From: Bugulina stolonifera
Lineage: Eukaryota; Bryozoa; Gymnolaemata; Cheilostomatida; Bugulidae
Length of the DNA: 64,000 nt
Direction of reading: 5' to 3'
Assembly (NCBI GenBank): GCA_935421135.1
Contig: OW285196.1
Location: 13,203,001 to 13,267,000, forward strand
Every line of letters begins with the position of its first letter. Positions within the stretch are counted from its first letter, which is position 1. The position numbers and the translations under genes were made by a program. Below are positions 1 through 14,600 of this stretch, piece by piece. The notes under the pieces are model-generated. The model saw only the letters and a program-made list of their open reading frames with translations, ran no database searches and was not told the origin of the DNA.

Positions 1-30
1 AGTAGCAGTAGCAGTAGTAGTAGTAGTAGC

Positions 31-113
<83 letters not shown>

Positions 114-192
114 TAGTAGTAGTAGTAGTGGCAGTAGTAGTAGTAGTAGTAGTAGCAGTAGCAGTAGTAGTGGTACTAGTAGTAGTAGTAGC

Positions 193-230
<38 letters not shown>

Positions 231-300
231 CAGTAGTAGTGGTACTAGCAGTAGCAGCTGTAATAGTGGCAGTAGTAGCAGTAGTAAGACCAGTAATAGC
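1..300. repeat. AGT/AGC trinucleotide microsatellite
   Basis: Nearly uninterrupted AGT triplets with scattered AGC and GGT variants, decaying after about position 260. It gives a poly-valine or poly-serine reading frame in whichever phase is chosen, which is a composition artefact rather than a gene. The window edge cuts the array, so its true length is unknown. Confidence 0.95.
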
Positions 301-2443
301 ATGTAGAAAGATGTGTAGTAAACACAAAGTGACTGGGTAACAGAAATTATCTTCAGCGAACTAAGGCTATCTAAATTTTTCCACTACTGCACCTAACAGG
401 ATGGTGTGTGTGTGTGTGAGTGTGAGTGTGAGTAGGCCTACACCCTGAACTGTAGGCCTACATTCAAATGGAGGATGACAACTTGACAGGATAATAAATG
501 GACACTGGAAGTGAGTAACTACATGATTGCATTATGCAAAGTAATGTTTGGTATGCATAAGGATAGTGTGTACAGGCAATAGTACGCTGTATGTAAGTAT
601 GCCTACTTGTGAATTACACATGTACTGGGCGGACTAACTCCATCATGACACTGACAGACAGAAGGAAATTCAATGATTATTTTAACTCAACAATAATCCT
701 TACAAAAGGAAGAAATGAAGAGAGATTTACTGATGGATTATCTAAGAATTCATGTTCCAGATTATCATCTAGATGTGACAATTAGCAAACTGAAGAAAGT
801 TGAAACAGCAGCAGTTGTAATAGCTGCTGCCGCTTAGTAGCTGCTGCCGCTTAGTAGCTGCTGCCGCTTAGTAGCTGCTGCCGCTTAGCTGGTGTTTGGT
901 ACTTGGATAAACACATAGTCTGTACATGTAATAATATGCAAAAGATGTATAATTGTATATCTTTCAAGTGTGACGATTCTTAATTCAGTTCCCAAACAGT
1001 AATCACAGTATTGCAGTACCCCACTACTAGAAAACAATAGTACATGTACTTCTAGTAGATAACAGTATTATATACTGGTCTACATACATTGTAGCTTACC
1101 TGTATATTATAGTATATAACAGCAATATCCTTGACAAAGTAAGTATAAACTAGAATCAAAAGTCAGCCTACTTAGCTGTACAGTCAGTTAGTTAACCTGC
1201 ATGTACAACCTACCTAGACAGTGTCAGCTATGTAACACTGGATCACTGTTAGTAGTGTAGTATACTGCAGTACTAGGCAGGTACGTAGGTAGGCAGGTAA
1301 TAAATGACACCCATAAACCCCTGTAGTACAAGGTTCACTCAACTCTATCTTACATAATAGCTGCATGTAATCATTTCCCCTTGGACTAACACACTATGTC
1401 AATATTGCCATCATTTATCTAAAGATATTGATTGTTAGACTTTGTCATTGTAGGTACTATGTACACACAATGCACAATGTACTATAATAGGGGGTGTACC
1501 TGTTTATTGTGCAAATAGAGGTGGCAGACTAAATAAACAGGTGGAGACAATTCCAATACTTCAATGGACTATGTAATGTAAGAAGTATAATTAGTGTTAT
1601 ATTATAAGCATTATATTACAATGTACTTATTATAGGATATCCCTGTATATTGTTGTAATAATAAGTCAGTGATATATCAGCTGGGAATAACTTGGGGGAT
1701 ATTTGGCCAAGGGAAGAGAAAATGACTATCCAACCAGCCAGCCATTATAAAGAGTGACAAGACTTACAGTAACCACTGATACCAGAAACAGAAGTGAAGA
1801 AATTAGGCTATATTCCTAAACCTGGCAAAGGATCAGCTGATAGCAACAGAGGAGGTAACTACCGATGAATACTATTTACTAGGCCAACCCACAGTACTTG
1901 TGACTATATAAGATTTAACCATTTTATTTCCAAGTCAACACTCTGGGGACTATCTTGTGTGAAATCACACTTCATTCTAATAGTTACAAACAAGGAGAGT
2001 GACCATGACATTGTAGCCTACAAGTACAAGGCTATACACCACTGTAAGGAAATAAGACTAGGTGAGGCATGCCTCATAAAGACAGTCCATATCTCATCCA
2101 TAGCTATTATTTACTAATTGTAATATTTACCCCCAAACATGCAATTTACAGTGTCTACTTTATCAAAATTTTTAGCAAATTCAGCCAAAAACAGGACCAA
2201 CTATAGACATACTAGCAAACACCAAAATATTACGGTGAATATGCAAACAAACAGCATGCCAAAAGGAAGAGGAAATATAGACAACAAATAAAAGGGTGCT
2301 ACCAGATACAGCTATTTGGAAACAGTTGAAGCGAACTAGATATTTAGATACAATACATATTACTATTATATAAATAGCATCTAATATTCATACAGAAGAT
2401 GAGGTAGGTATATACAACCAGCTGATGCCTACCGTGACTCGTT
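301..2443. other. Unassigned DNA left of the FCHSD candidate last exon
   Basis: No exon with convincing family similarity was found on either strand. It holds a short GT-rich stretch (about 400-435) and a 17 bp tandem repeat of four copies (821-888, core GCTGCTGCCGCTTAG). It probably contains the 3' untranslated region and downstream flank of the minus-strand FCHSD gene, but no clear minus-strand AATAAA lies close to the candidate stop. Confidence 0.5.
821..888. repeat. 17 bp tandem repeat, 4 copies
   Basis: Four head-to-tail copies of a GC-rich unit with core GCTGCTGCCGCTTAG followed by TA, essentially identical to each other, in otherwise AT-rich DNA. Confidence 0.9.
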
Positions 2444-2497
2444 TTAGTGGTTTCTTGGCATGCTGCCAGGTGTAGTTAGCAGCAGAGGGGTGCTGAC
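2444..2497 (-). CDS. Candidate last coding exon of the FCHSD-like gene
   Basis: On the minus strand an acceptor (ATTGTAG) at 2498-2504 opens a frame that continues in phase 0 from the last firm FCHSD exon (ending 5627) and reads VSTPLLLTTPGSMPRNH then stop, giving a total protein of about 704 residues, close to FCHSD2. The tail has no conserved domain to prove the link, and the implied intron is 3.1 kb, larger than the others. The same DNA has a longer open frame in another phase (down to 2388) ending in SSSV, which would look like a PDZ ligand but does not fit the splice phase. Placement is inference. Confidence 0.35.
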   Translation of the reverse strand, partial: VSTPLLLTTPGSMPRNH

Positions 2498-4074
2498 CTA
2501 CAATGTTTATATTATTGTCACACTGTGAAGAAGAGAGAGGGGCTGAAACAGCCCAACTAAACGCGTCTATAGCCATCTCACAAATGAAGGGTGATGAGGC
2601 AAATACACAGAGAGGAAACCTCGGTTACAAAAACTGCATATAAATAATCATGAGTTAGATAGACTTAAGTTCCTGCGATATCAAATAGAGGAGAGAAGGG
2701 TGGGGTAGATTATCAACCTTACTTGATAGTGACAGCTGATGATTAATATTTCATGCAACAAGGATACAGTTTTGCTCCACTGAATAATAGAGAACTGTAT
2801 AACAATAAGTATACCACTAAAGTGTGACAGCTCATGAACCAATCAGACGTTGTCTTATGACAGCTCAAAAATATATCTAATAAATATTCTTTTATATAAA
2901 ACTATATATATTTATATAAAACTATATATATTATTTTATATAAAGCTATGAACTATAATAATGACATGTGTATGAGTAATAGTTATGTGATAAACTATGA
3001 GTGGAATATTAATTGACATTGCAGTGCTATGACTAATACTAATACAGATACAATATTACTGTACTCTATAGCCTGTAGGAATTGAATTATAATGTCATTT
3101 TATGCTCTTCTTGAAGGCTTAAGTAGACTACAAGAGGCAACTGAACTGTGTAGTCTTACACAATCATATAACTTCATGGTCTAGCAGTAGCTATTGTGCA
3201 GAGTACCAACATCTGGTGATGGTAATGTAGTATAATAGCCAAGTGTTTACAGGTAGCATAGAGAGAAAGAGAGAGGACAACTTCAAACAAAACAAGGCAA
3301 CCAGTAATCTGTCTACCTAGTATATAGTAGGAAACTAAACCAATTTTAGATGCTCTGTATATCTTATAATATGCCAAACATACAGAGTATCTGGAGAATT
3401 ACAGATTTCATATTTATATACCTCATCTACCCTCTAGCTAGGCAAACACCTACATCTACATACATACATAATATATACTACAACGACATCTACATAATAT
3501 ATACATAACTATATACTATAACTAGTGGTAAGTTCGAGGAAGAGGCATTATGAACACAAACATGAGAGTATTATCAGTCTACACAAAGTCTGATATTTTT
3601 AGTCATATTTCAGGAATACTTGTTTGTTGACTCAAGCGTAAACAAAAACAACTCATGTTAGTATTCATAACACAATTCAGTATAATATTCAGTATAATAT
3701 AATATGTTACATAGATAGTGCACTAATGTATATTATTCCATAAAATATTAAGTTACGGAATGCAAGTAATAGAACACTATATATATGATGTTCACATGGG
3801 TTCACCCAATCAAAAAGGGAAAGAAAATAATTTATATTGTAAACAAGTACAAAGGCAATAATAACTATGGTGAAAGTTCAAATACAGCTGCTAGTCTGAG
3901 ATATCTGAGTAATATCATGTATATGTACAATGTAGGTCTACATATATGAGGCTACATCATGACTGTTCTAGTTACATTGGTAAAACTGTAGTTGTCAATG
4001 ATTGGTACATACTAAATATATCTGTACACTATCATACATATGCCAATATGTATTTTTAGGTAAATTTTAGCGTA

Positions 4075-4160
4075 AGTATAATAGGTAGTTGTAGTGTAAG
4101 TACAGGTAGTTATAGCGTAAGTATAGGTAGTTGTAGTGTAAGTATAGGTAGTAATGGTTA
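4075..4160. repeat. About 21 bp tandem repeat, 4 copies
   Basis: Imperfect copies of a GTAAGTATAGGTAGTTGTAGT-like unit between the candidate last exon and the firm exons of the FCHSD gene. The surrounding 2,500-5,620 stretch shows no recognisable exon on the minus strand and would be a single long intron in the model. Confidence 0.75.
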
Positions 4161-5626
4161 CTATTAGTATATTATTTCTAGTGGAACAAGAAGTGGTACC
4201 CATGCAAAGATAGCCTTAGTTGCAAATATTAGTTCCCCCTTCCTTTGACAGACAATTACACTACAAACACAGACTATTCTAGCAACAATCAGTAGAAACC
4301 AAAGCCTGTTAGTCTCTCAGCCTAAGGCCCAGCATACAGCCAGAAACACAGGGCAGAAGAAGGGTATGGTTGTATAAGAGTGTATACCTGATTGAGTATT
4401 ATATGGTAGAGGCTAGTTTGGATGTGGAGATCACAGCCTACTCTGCTACAATGCAAACAATAAATACAATGACAAGCTGAGAACCAAGGCTATTTGATGT
4501 TAGAGTTGCATAGAATAAGGCTAAGACAGCGAGTCAAAGAAATGGACTTCCTTTTATTCCACAACATAAACTTGTAGGTGAGCAAACTACAGACTATACC
4601 GTCATGGCTGAGTGTACCCAGTGATAATATCTACACTAGCCAGTCTACATTGTACATCTCCAACTTGTGAGGAAGCTATCTTACTACATCTAACATGTTA
4701 CCACATACTACAGACCAATCACTGATAGGATCCAATCTGATGACAAAGTGGACTACGGATATCTATTTCTCCATTCGTTATTGCTAAGGTCAACAGATAT
4801 TGGACTGTTTCAACATATTTCCACCAAAAGTAGACATTTCCCATTAACTTCCTCATCAGATATCTGCTCTATGAATTCCTATGAAGTTTATCGACCAAAC
4901 GAAATGAGAAATACAAGGTTAGAGATTATATTCCCTGACATCGTTTACAATCAACATTACATCAGCTACATATAGACTGTGGGCCTACGTCTGCACGCAA
5001 GTCCAAATAGATATATTATAGATGTGATAGAACCTTGTGACCTTCACCTCTACCCCTGTACCTCTGACATTAGCTGCAGTCATCAGTATACTAAAGTTTG
5101 TTATGATAACTAAAGGTGTTTACATGAGTAGGTATAACATATCACAGACATGTAAAATGTTAGTATATCCTACTGTAATACAATATACCTGCTGTCGGCT
5201 TGTCAGGTGTGTGTTGGGTGTGAACAGATAACACATGTATATCACTAGGGAGTGGACAGTTGTTGTTATATCACACACATGCACAGGTGTGTGATATCTT
5301 ATATATACATAGAGGGGTGAGACATGGAGACCAGAGGTTACTATGTTACTATGCCATAACATAAAGAGTATAGAGCAGCTATTGGCAGCGTAACTATAGT
5401 ATTGTCTAACAGTCATCGACACGATGTCATGACGTTTAGATCAGCAAACAAGACCCGACTTTAAACTCGTAGAGAGAAAAGGGAAGATAATTCCACAGTA
5501 ACATTCAGCTGTTTATGAAACTTGAAGATCTATAGATTTGTGAAGTACCGAAGGAAACAGACAACTCCAAAGTACATAAAAGAGGTATCTCTTCATAGAG
5601 GGGCACCACTATAGTACAACCCCTAC

Positions 5627-8600
5627 CTGATCAGGAGTATGTACTGGTCCTGAGGCTAGAGATGAAGGAAGTATATCGTCAACGTCTTCCACAACGATGG
5701 AAGGGAACATTCCTTGAACTCCGTTCACATCCCCTTTCCAGTATCCGTCGTCTATACCTGGTATATATTTGATATACATGGAGTAAATTAATATACATTG
5801 TATATACCTGGTATATACATGTTATATGTCAAGCATTACACATAGGTTGGTGTAATGGTTATTCAAACCATTACAATAACCAAACTCTATAAGCACATGT
5901 TTGTAAGCCCAGGTAAGACCACATCAGATCTATTGCTTCACCTTATAAGAGATTAGGCATGATTATCCTATTTATCAGCACTACATACAGCTAGTGTGAA
6001 TAGGAAAGACTGAATACACAATGCCAGAGAGGAGGATATTACATTTACTGTACAAGTATTACAGTATTACACAATAATATATGAAAGGGATCAAATGATT
6101 GTTTAACTAAATCTCCTATATAAATCAGTTGCTAAACAAATGAACGACAACAATGGAGTAACTATTGGCTAACAGCTGCCAATATATTCAGATAGCACAG
6201 ACAGTTTGTACACAAATATAAGCACTTACAGGGGAGATAAGTCCAAATAGTAGTAATAACAAAGTGAATGCAACTCACCATTCTCATCTCTACTGAGTAG
6301 TACAATGAGCTGTCCAGCAGTGAATGAAATCTCGTCCTCCCCTTCTGCTGTGTAGTCGTATAGAGCTCTGACGTACCCTATACCTGTCAACATAGACAAT
6401 GTACAGTTCCAACAAGATATTTTACATTTTATATTATTTTATGGGACTCTGTGCAGCCAGAAAATTTAAATAGATTCCACATGCACATGTAGGTACTATA
6501 TATTACAATACATAAATACATGTATAGTGTATAATAGTGCTGTATATGTAGGTACAGCACTATTATATATTACAATACACAAATACATGTATAGTGCTTT
6601 GCTGAGAATAAAAATAATTGCAAATGTTTGCCAAGGTAATCAAATTCAACCATGAAAACACTTCTAACTCTAAATATGATTTTGAAGTTGTCTCTCTTTG
6701 CTTACCATAATTAGCGTTTATAATTTGAGGAGGAGACAACTTCAAACAACTTTGCACCAACCCGTCATTACTAGAGCTCTCCAGGAGTATACAGACTGAA
6801 GCAGGCAAATATTACCTGACTTTAGGGGATATCACTACTCTACTGATGTAATGGAATTCTATGCAATATCTATAATATATTCTACATAGGAAGATAGAAT
6901 ATAAACATTGATAGCTGCATAAGATGGTCACCTTTTACTGCCGTACTGGGGGTAGTGTGTGCAGATGTCTGTATGGGTGGAGGAGGCATGGATGGTGGTA
7001 GAGGTGGGGGTGGGTCATAGTGCGGTGCTGCCTGCTCAGCTGAGAGATAAGAAGAGACTGAGTCAGCGTGTGTGTCACCAGGGTCAGCTGACTGACTGTT
7101 ATTCTCATTGAGTGACCCAACATCCTCATACTGCTCTATATAATTCTCTGGCACCATGCCGACCATTCCACTAGAGTTGGACGCCTGCGTATATAATAAA
7201 CTATATGTAATAAGTACATGTATGAAACTGTCATGCCACCATGAATTTTGCTTCATATGATATACTAAGAGGAAATAATAATAGTATGTCCACATGAAAA
7301 GATTATTTTTTATTATTTTCTATCAAAGATGATATCAATATTATCTAATTTAAAGACTATTACTTATTATAATAATACCTAGTTGGTGTTAGTTGTGCGT
7401 AGTTCAATGGTGAAGTCAACCGATACGAACCAAGTAGCTTATAACATACCCTTAGCCATCCGTCCCCAGCGCCATGGTCCAGTATAGACAAGAGTTCACC
7501 TTCAGTCAAACTTAGCTCATCCTGTTGACTCGCCTGTAATATTATTGGTTTATTTAAACTTGCGAACACAGACAGTAATGAAAAGCAAACACACAGTTTA
7601 TAAATCAGATATAGGAACACCGGTTAACTGAACCCGAGCCATGGGTTTGTCATGTGTGGTAATAAAGTAGCTTTTACAACCATATACCTCATACATATCA
7701 ACAGAGTCAGCTCTTTGGTAGCGTCCGACTAGCATACACATGGATATATCTTATATCTAAGATAACTCATAAATTCATTGTATAGGGGCACTGCACAGTT
7801 TAATTTAGATCACCATGTACATGTATGATTACCCCATAATTGTATAATACGATCACATACCGTATAATCGTATATGACTCGAACAGTTGATAAAGCCGAA
7901 TCCTGACTGGTTGACAGATTGTCTACTTGATTATGATTGGATGAGGATAGAGAGGTCCAGTTGGCTGGGTCAGATACAGTACCAGGGATATAGCTGTGTC
8001 TGTTGAGAGAGTCAAGGTTGTCTGCAGAGTCAAATGTGTCAGCACTGTGCATACTACTGTCTCTAGAGGTCAGACTGTGGGTGTCAGCTACTGACTCGTG
8101 TTCAGTGGTAGCCTGAGTAAGTATCTCGTCTACCGGCACTATGAGGAAGATGAGATTATTACCTCCAGACACACGAGAGCGAGATGAGAGTACAAAGAGA
8201 GAGATACACATTAGGTATCCGATCATACACAATTATGAACCAGTTTGAATTGCAGGTAGATAAATAAAATGCATTCATTAAACGGCCGAATAGTGGACTG
8301 TGATTCACACAGCAGTAGGAGAAGCAAACTCCAGTGAGTTGTATGTTTCATAGTCGTCTTATCATGTGAGAAGTGAAGTAAAACACATAAAGTTTTTCAA
8401 AACAAACGCAGGGTAAATTTCAGTCACGTATTAGAGGGTGAAAAACCCACCAACTCCCGAGATACCAGCTGACTTACTGTTAGCAGTCCTGAGTAACTCC
8501 AGTCTGGCCTCAGCCTTCAGTTTAGCTATCTCACTACGCCTAATGTGGGCCTGCATCTTCACAACCTCAGCCTCTAGAGTCGCATCTGAAGCAGATCCCT

Positions 8601-11600
8601 GGAACAAAGGCTACAGTTACAACAACCACTTACTGTACATTCCATGTGACTTAGAACACAGGCATAGCTCAGTCGGAAGTCATAAAAATCAATACAACAT
8701 TACACTTGATAAAATACATAAATAAAACGGAAATTGTTTTTCCAATCGAAGACGGTATTTATGGGTGAACAGATAAAAAAAGAACCCTTACTGAAGCCTA
8801 CCGGAGGTAGCATCATGGTTTTACACCCATATTCCATAAAATATCTTAGATTATAAGTAACAGTATAGGAGGCATGGGTGTATAGCTGAGAATATAATAT
8901 TGTGGTTGCGAGTAACACAGTGTGTGTACTTACAGGAACTGAGACAGTCTTATTAGTCAGTTGGTTAATCTTATCATGGAGGTCAGCTAGTGCCCTCGTC
9001 TCACGTGCTACTTTCCGAGCCCAGTTAGTCGTTTCCTTCTCTAACCTCTGCTGTTCACCGTATTCAGCAGACAGTTGGTTTATCTGGGAACACAGGCTAA
9101 CAATGTATTGACCCAAAAAGTAGAAAGAGAATTTCAAATAACAGAACACTTATAACTAACAACATTATATCAGATATATAAATATAAAAAATATAAAAAT
9201 TTAAAAGCAATTTGTAAGAAAATTAAATTAAATTGTGGCTGAATGTTCATTCCGGACAAATAAAAAGAAGATGGGCCTATCAACCTCCTACAAGGCGATT
9301 GTTTTACTATACCTTCTATTAAAAAACCATTCACTCAAGGAACAGCTCCCCGCAAGTGATTATTACTTTAGCTGTGTGTTTAAAACATATTAGCCATCGT
9401 GTGTCTGTGGATAGCTGGTAATATCAGTAGAACAGTGATGTCTATGTCTGTTGGTCTATGTATATCTAAGTACATTGTATGTCTATGTATATATGTATAT
9501 CCATGTCTATGGTGTATGTTCATGTATATCTACTAAGACATGGTCAAAGAGATACTTACTGGATCATCTTGCACTGGTTCAAAGAGATACTTACTGGATC
9601 ATCTTGCACTGGTTCAAAATGGAATGTGAGCTGTTCAGAGAATACAGGGTTAGCCTGTAGGAAGCAATCCAAGTTATACTGAGGGGTGACCTTGGCACAG
9701 TCAGATACCACCTGACCATGTGATGACTGAATCTCAGAACAACAGTCTATTTCTGTCTGACCAAGCACCGATATACAGTTAGATAACTGATCGTACACTC
9801 CGTCATCTAACATCTACAATTAGACATCATTGTATCAACACTATACTCTATAGAAACAATAGCCTCAGATCCATCTAGGAAACATAGGTATGATTGCTCT
9901 AAATATACAGTGCGTACTGTATCAACAGAAATCAAAACACGTATTTAAAGTAGTACAAGATTCAAAATATAGGTATTTTAGTTAGTAAGTTCATATTTTG
10001 GGTTTCAAAATGATATGCAACTTGACTTGGTTGAACATGTACAAATGGCTGTATTTGAACCCCAAAAATCGTTGAAATATAGTGATTTTGTAAAAGCTCA
10101 GGAAATTTTGCCAGGAATTTCCAACTATTCATTGATGTCACTTGTCTGTTCAATATGAAAGAGCATTCACATAGTTGAACAAAGAAACAAAGACAACCAA
10201 TGAGAGAGTGTTAGTTATAAATAGGTCAATTGTTACCATTGTTACTGTGGGAATAATGCTGTTTACAATATTATAGTTTAGTTTATTGTACTAGTGCACA
10301 TGACTAGTTGACCTATTAAAACCAATTGTAAGCAAGCCCATGTTCATTGACAAATTTCAGCAAATCATCGGGACAAAAGTAGAATCCCCTTCACACATTA
10401 GTAGTTGAAGAATTAAGCTATGTACATGTTGCATGAATACTAAATATAGACCGGTGATTCATAGTAATTTGCATTAGAACAATCAGTATTTGCGCGGCTC
10501 ATAGAACTAGTAGTCAACGTGCCGCTTGATCGCACTAGTGATAACCTGAACAAGTGACGTCACTTATTCACCTATTGTTGAATAGCTGAGCATTTTTGGC
10601 AATATATAAACTTTACAGTCTGATTACACTGAAGTAAATAAAGTAAATATAGTCAATTTGCATATCATCTTGAAGCTAAAAGTGTTACCTAACTGACTAG
10701 AATGGTCAAATCCTCAAAAATTGAATACTTTAAGCATCTAGAATGTAATATCTTCATGTAGTATAAAGCGAGCAATGTAGTACAGAATTAAATAAACATC
10801 AAATACTGCATCAATTGCTGAAGATAATCGTTGAACCCAGAGCAGTGACAGTGAGATCTATATGTGTAGAGAGAGCATAATTATACGTGATAACCAGCTA
10901 CCCTCAGTGCTTTATGCGAAGTACAATCACTTTAGTATTTACTGCATATACTTACAAGTTCCTGAGAAAAAGAATGTAAACAGAGTAAACTATTGTCAAC
11001 AAATCAGATGCATGCAGCCAACTATATAAGCACTTATCTATTGCAATGGTAATAGGAATTAAATTCAGTTAGGTAGTAAGATAATTGGCAATTTACTATC
11101 AAATATATAATGTCACTTAGCAACCATTCAGTGTACAGATTAAAATTGGGAGTTATCCTTTCATGAGATGAATTTTTCAAGAGCAAACAACTTCCAAATG
11201 ACGTGCAGTTGGTGATTTATATGTACATGTACATTGTACTAAGCACAGAGTGAGCTATTATACGTGTGAGTGGCCACACCATTAGTCTATTAGAGTACCT
11301 TAAAGAGAGTTGGTATGTGTTTACTACCTTAAAGAGGGTTGGTATGTGTTTACTACCTTGAAGAGGGTTGGTATGTGTTTACTACCTTAAAGAGGGTTGG
11401 TATGTGTTTACTACCTTAAAGAGGGTTGGTATGTGTTTAGTATGCAGTTTATTAGTGTGAGCATTGATGGCAGACAACTCCAATAAGTAGGTATTCCGGG
11501 ACGTCGTAGACTGAGAGTTACACTGCTGCATCTTAGCAAAGCTCTACAAAAACAACATGTCTGTTTACAGGAAGGGATAAAACACATAAACATAATATTC

Positions 11601-14600
11601 CATACAAAGTATACAGTTAGTATGACTATTACACAGCATATGTAAATAGTATAAAAGATGCAGGGATTGTGGTTACAAACACGTACCCTATGCATACTCA
11701 ACTGATACCAAAGCACATAATATTGTACTGCATATATGTACATGTATGTTTAGAGGAAGTACCTGCTAGCACTCACCTTTACTTGACTTTTCTTGAGAGT
11801 ATTAACTGAGGAGAAGAGACCTGTATCTTTGTTATTCAATCTAAAACAATACATCTAAGCAGTATAGAGGTACCAAGTGATCTATGGTCAACTGACCAGA
11901 GTAGCATAGGAGTGACCAGTGGACAACTGACCAGAGTAGCATAGGAGTGACCAGTGGTCAACTGACCAGAGTAGCATAGGAGTGACCAGTGGTCAACTGA
12001 CCAGAGTAGCATAGGAGTGACCAGTGGTCAACTGACCAGAGTAGCATAGGAGTGACCAGTGGTCAACTGATGACCTGTAGATTACAAGCACCATTCCCAT
12101 TATTACAGGAGATGGACTCTTCTATTCCTTTAATGCCTACTACATGCCTTAGTACTGTATTACATGATGCATTATACATTATGCGCTATGTTAGTCTATG
12201 TATGCATCAACAAAAATACAAAGTATCTAGACTGTTAGTTACATGTATTTGACAAAATCAACCCAAGGGACAACTTGGAATTCGAAACGAACTTCTATGT
12301 CGGGTGCTTATGTGAAGTGATTATGAACAACAGATAGCACAGTTTCTAGTGATTTGTCAATATCATCAGCAGGTAGTGGGAGGTGAATGATACAACCCTA
12401 CCTCTGATCGGCATTTGTAGCCTTAGTTCTGGCTTCATATGCCTGAATCTCATCATCGGTGTATTGCTTGTGTGTAGCACCAAACTCCTTGACAGCCTGC
12501 GTCAGGTCCGTCTGCAGAGAATTCAGCTGATCCAGCGCCTACATACAGACATGGAAGAACAAGTACTTGCTAGTGTTACCAAAATTTTCTACATAAAAGG
12601 AATGCGCTACTGCTATCTTGCAATGGTGCTTCTACAGAACAATACTTTAGACAATTCTAATATTGCTACTCGTCATAACAATTGGTTGTGAAGCTGTACA
12701 TAATACATGAATACAAGGTGACAGGAAGTAGTAGAATAAAACCCCAGAGAGTTAAACCCCACACTCCTAGTATAGCTAACAGCTCTGTGAACACACGGTA
12801 AACATATAGCGATATATTATAATAACATAGTCTTAGAACCTACCCTTTTGACAGCCACTGACTTGTGACCCTTCAGCACCCGACATCTTTCTGATACATT
12901 CTGTGTATAGATTTCAGCTGCCTTTAGTCTGACATTGCCAACCTTCCCTGCTTCTTCTAGGCAGCTCTTCCATGCTGCCTGTATAGTCCTGCAATATTGT
13001 AACCATTTATGCTATAGCATACTATGAGTACATATCAATGTGAGAACAAGGTGTAAAGTAGATATTTCTGAGGACAAGGCTTGTAAACAGGTTGGCTCAC
13101 AGGCCAAGACCGATGCTACTAAAACTAGCTATATCTACAAGCACCGTGCTTATAGTTCAAAAACCTGGCCACATGATACATGTGATAGAGAGCTAGTACA
13201 GCATAAGTACAAACAAATATATTTTCAAGTTCCACAGAATTGCATAATGCATTAAAGAAAAAAAGACATTTCACTATTATATGCATAAGGTCTGACTAGT
13301 TAACAGGTTCAGTGACATAGTACAATGAAGGAATGAATGACTAGCTTACAGCATACTTGAGTTTCTAGTGAACCAGTTAGAAATTAGTAGAACAACAGCT
13401 ACATCTATTCACCAGAGTAAAATGTCTACTTTATACTTGAGTGGCTAGCTAATGCTTGTCACTTGAGATCAGGACGGTCCACAACTACCCACTCAGTACT
13501 TACATACTCAGTACTTACATACTCAGTACTTACATACTCAGTACTTACATACTCAGTACTTACACACTCAGTACTTACATACTCAGTACTTACATACTCA
13601 GTACTTACATACTCAGTACTTACATACTCAGTACTTACATACTCAGTACTTACATACTCAGTACTTACATACTCAGTACTTACATACTCAGTACTTACAT
13701 ACTCAGTACTTACATACTCAGTACTTACATACTCAGTACTTACATACTCAGTACTTACATACTCAGTACTTACATACTCAGTACTTACCTATTCTCTTCA
13801 CTAGGGTTCTTCTCTTCAACTAGAAACAGTTCTTTCTTAGCGAGGAGTTGGGAAGACAACTTCAGCAGTGACTACAATTATGATTATAAAATTACTAGTA
13901 GTGATACAGTTAAGCAGACTGTCATATAAGATACATGCAGATTAAAATTCTGATTTGTTTACATTATAAGTCACTAAGTAAACATCCACAGCAATTTAAT
14001 TTGAAATTCAAGTCCAAATTAGTTGTCTGTAGGGAGACCAACTTTAAAACTGGAACCAGATGTGAAACGATGACAATACATGTCCAATAGTGCAGAGTCT
14101 TTGTGAGCAAAACCACTATTTCCAAATCTAACAGTGTCTAGGCTGTTTTTATGCACTTTATCAATAAACCTAAATTATCCAGTAAAATTATTTACATACA
14201 AACACACATTTTATATGTACCTCTGCATGATATGAATATTCTACAGTGACTAGTAATACTACTCTAGCATACTATTACTAGGAATAACATGAATACAGAC
14301 TCAGGTGTCAATATCTTCCCTTGGGATATTGTCAGTATTCATAGCACTGTTTGCCTATGATAGTCAAGTGTACATTGACAGTGCAGTATCCCCCATTGCT
14401 ATTTACTAGTTGGGTTATATTGTGTAGGACCTTATCAATACTGTATTGTGTTATGTATATCACAGGTAGCTGAGCTAATAGTAGTAATGTTTGTATAGTA
14501 ATACCATCCCATCTGTAGTAGCTAGAGTAGAGAAGCTGTGATAGGAGATGAGTGCTGATTTATCTACTAATAGTCACTAGTAGTTAGTAGTATGCATAGT

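Noticed and set aside
107..340. 77-codon poly-valine frame on the plus strand
   Set aside because: It is a translation of the AGT microsatellite; no splice or promoter context and no domain.
2388..2576. 62-codon minus-strand frame ending SSSV, possible PDZ-binding tail for FCHSD
   Set aside because: Its phase does not fit the acceptor that continues the firm FCHSD exons; the shorter phase-0 frame was preferred, at low confidence.
8640..8700. tRNA-like A box (GGCATAGCTCAGTCGG)
   Set aside because: No B box or cloverleaf can be formed downstream, so neither a tRNA nor a SINE is supported.
9962..10153. 63-codon minus-strand frame between FCHSD exons 8 and 9
   Set aside because: Not bordered by usable splice sites, and the family alignment runs directly from exon 8 to exon 9.
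13456..13929. 157- and 113-codon plus-strand frames with STYIL/VLTYS repeats
   Set aside because: They are the complement of the 15 bp donor array and overlap a firm FCHSD exon on the minus strand.
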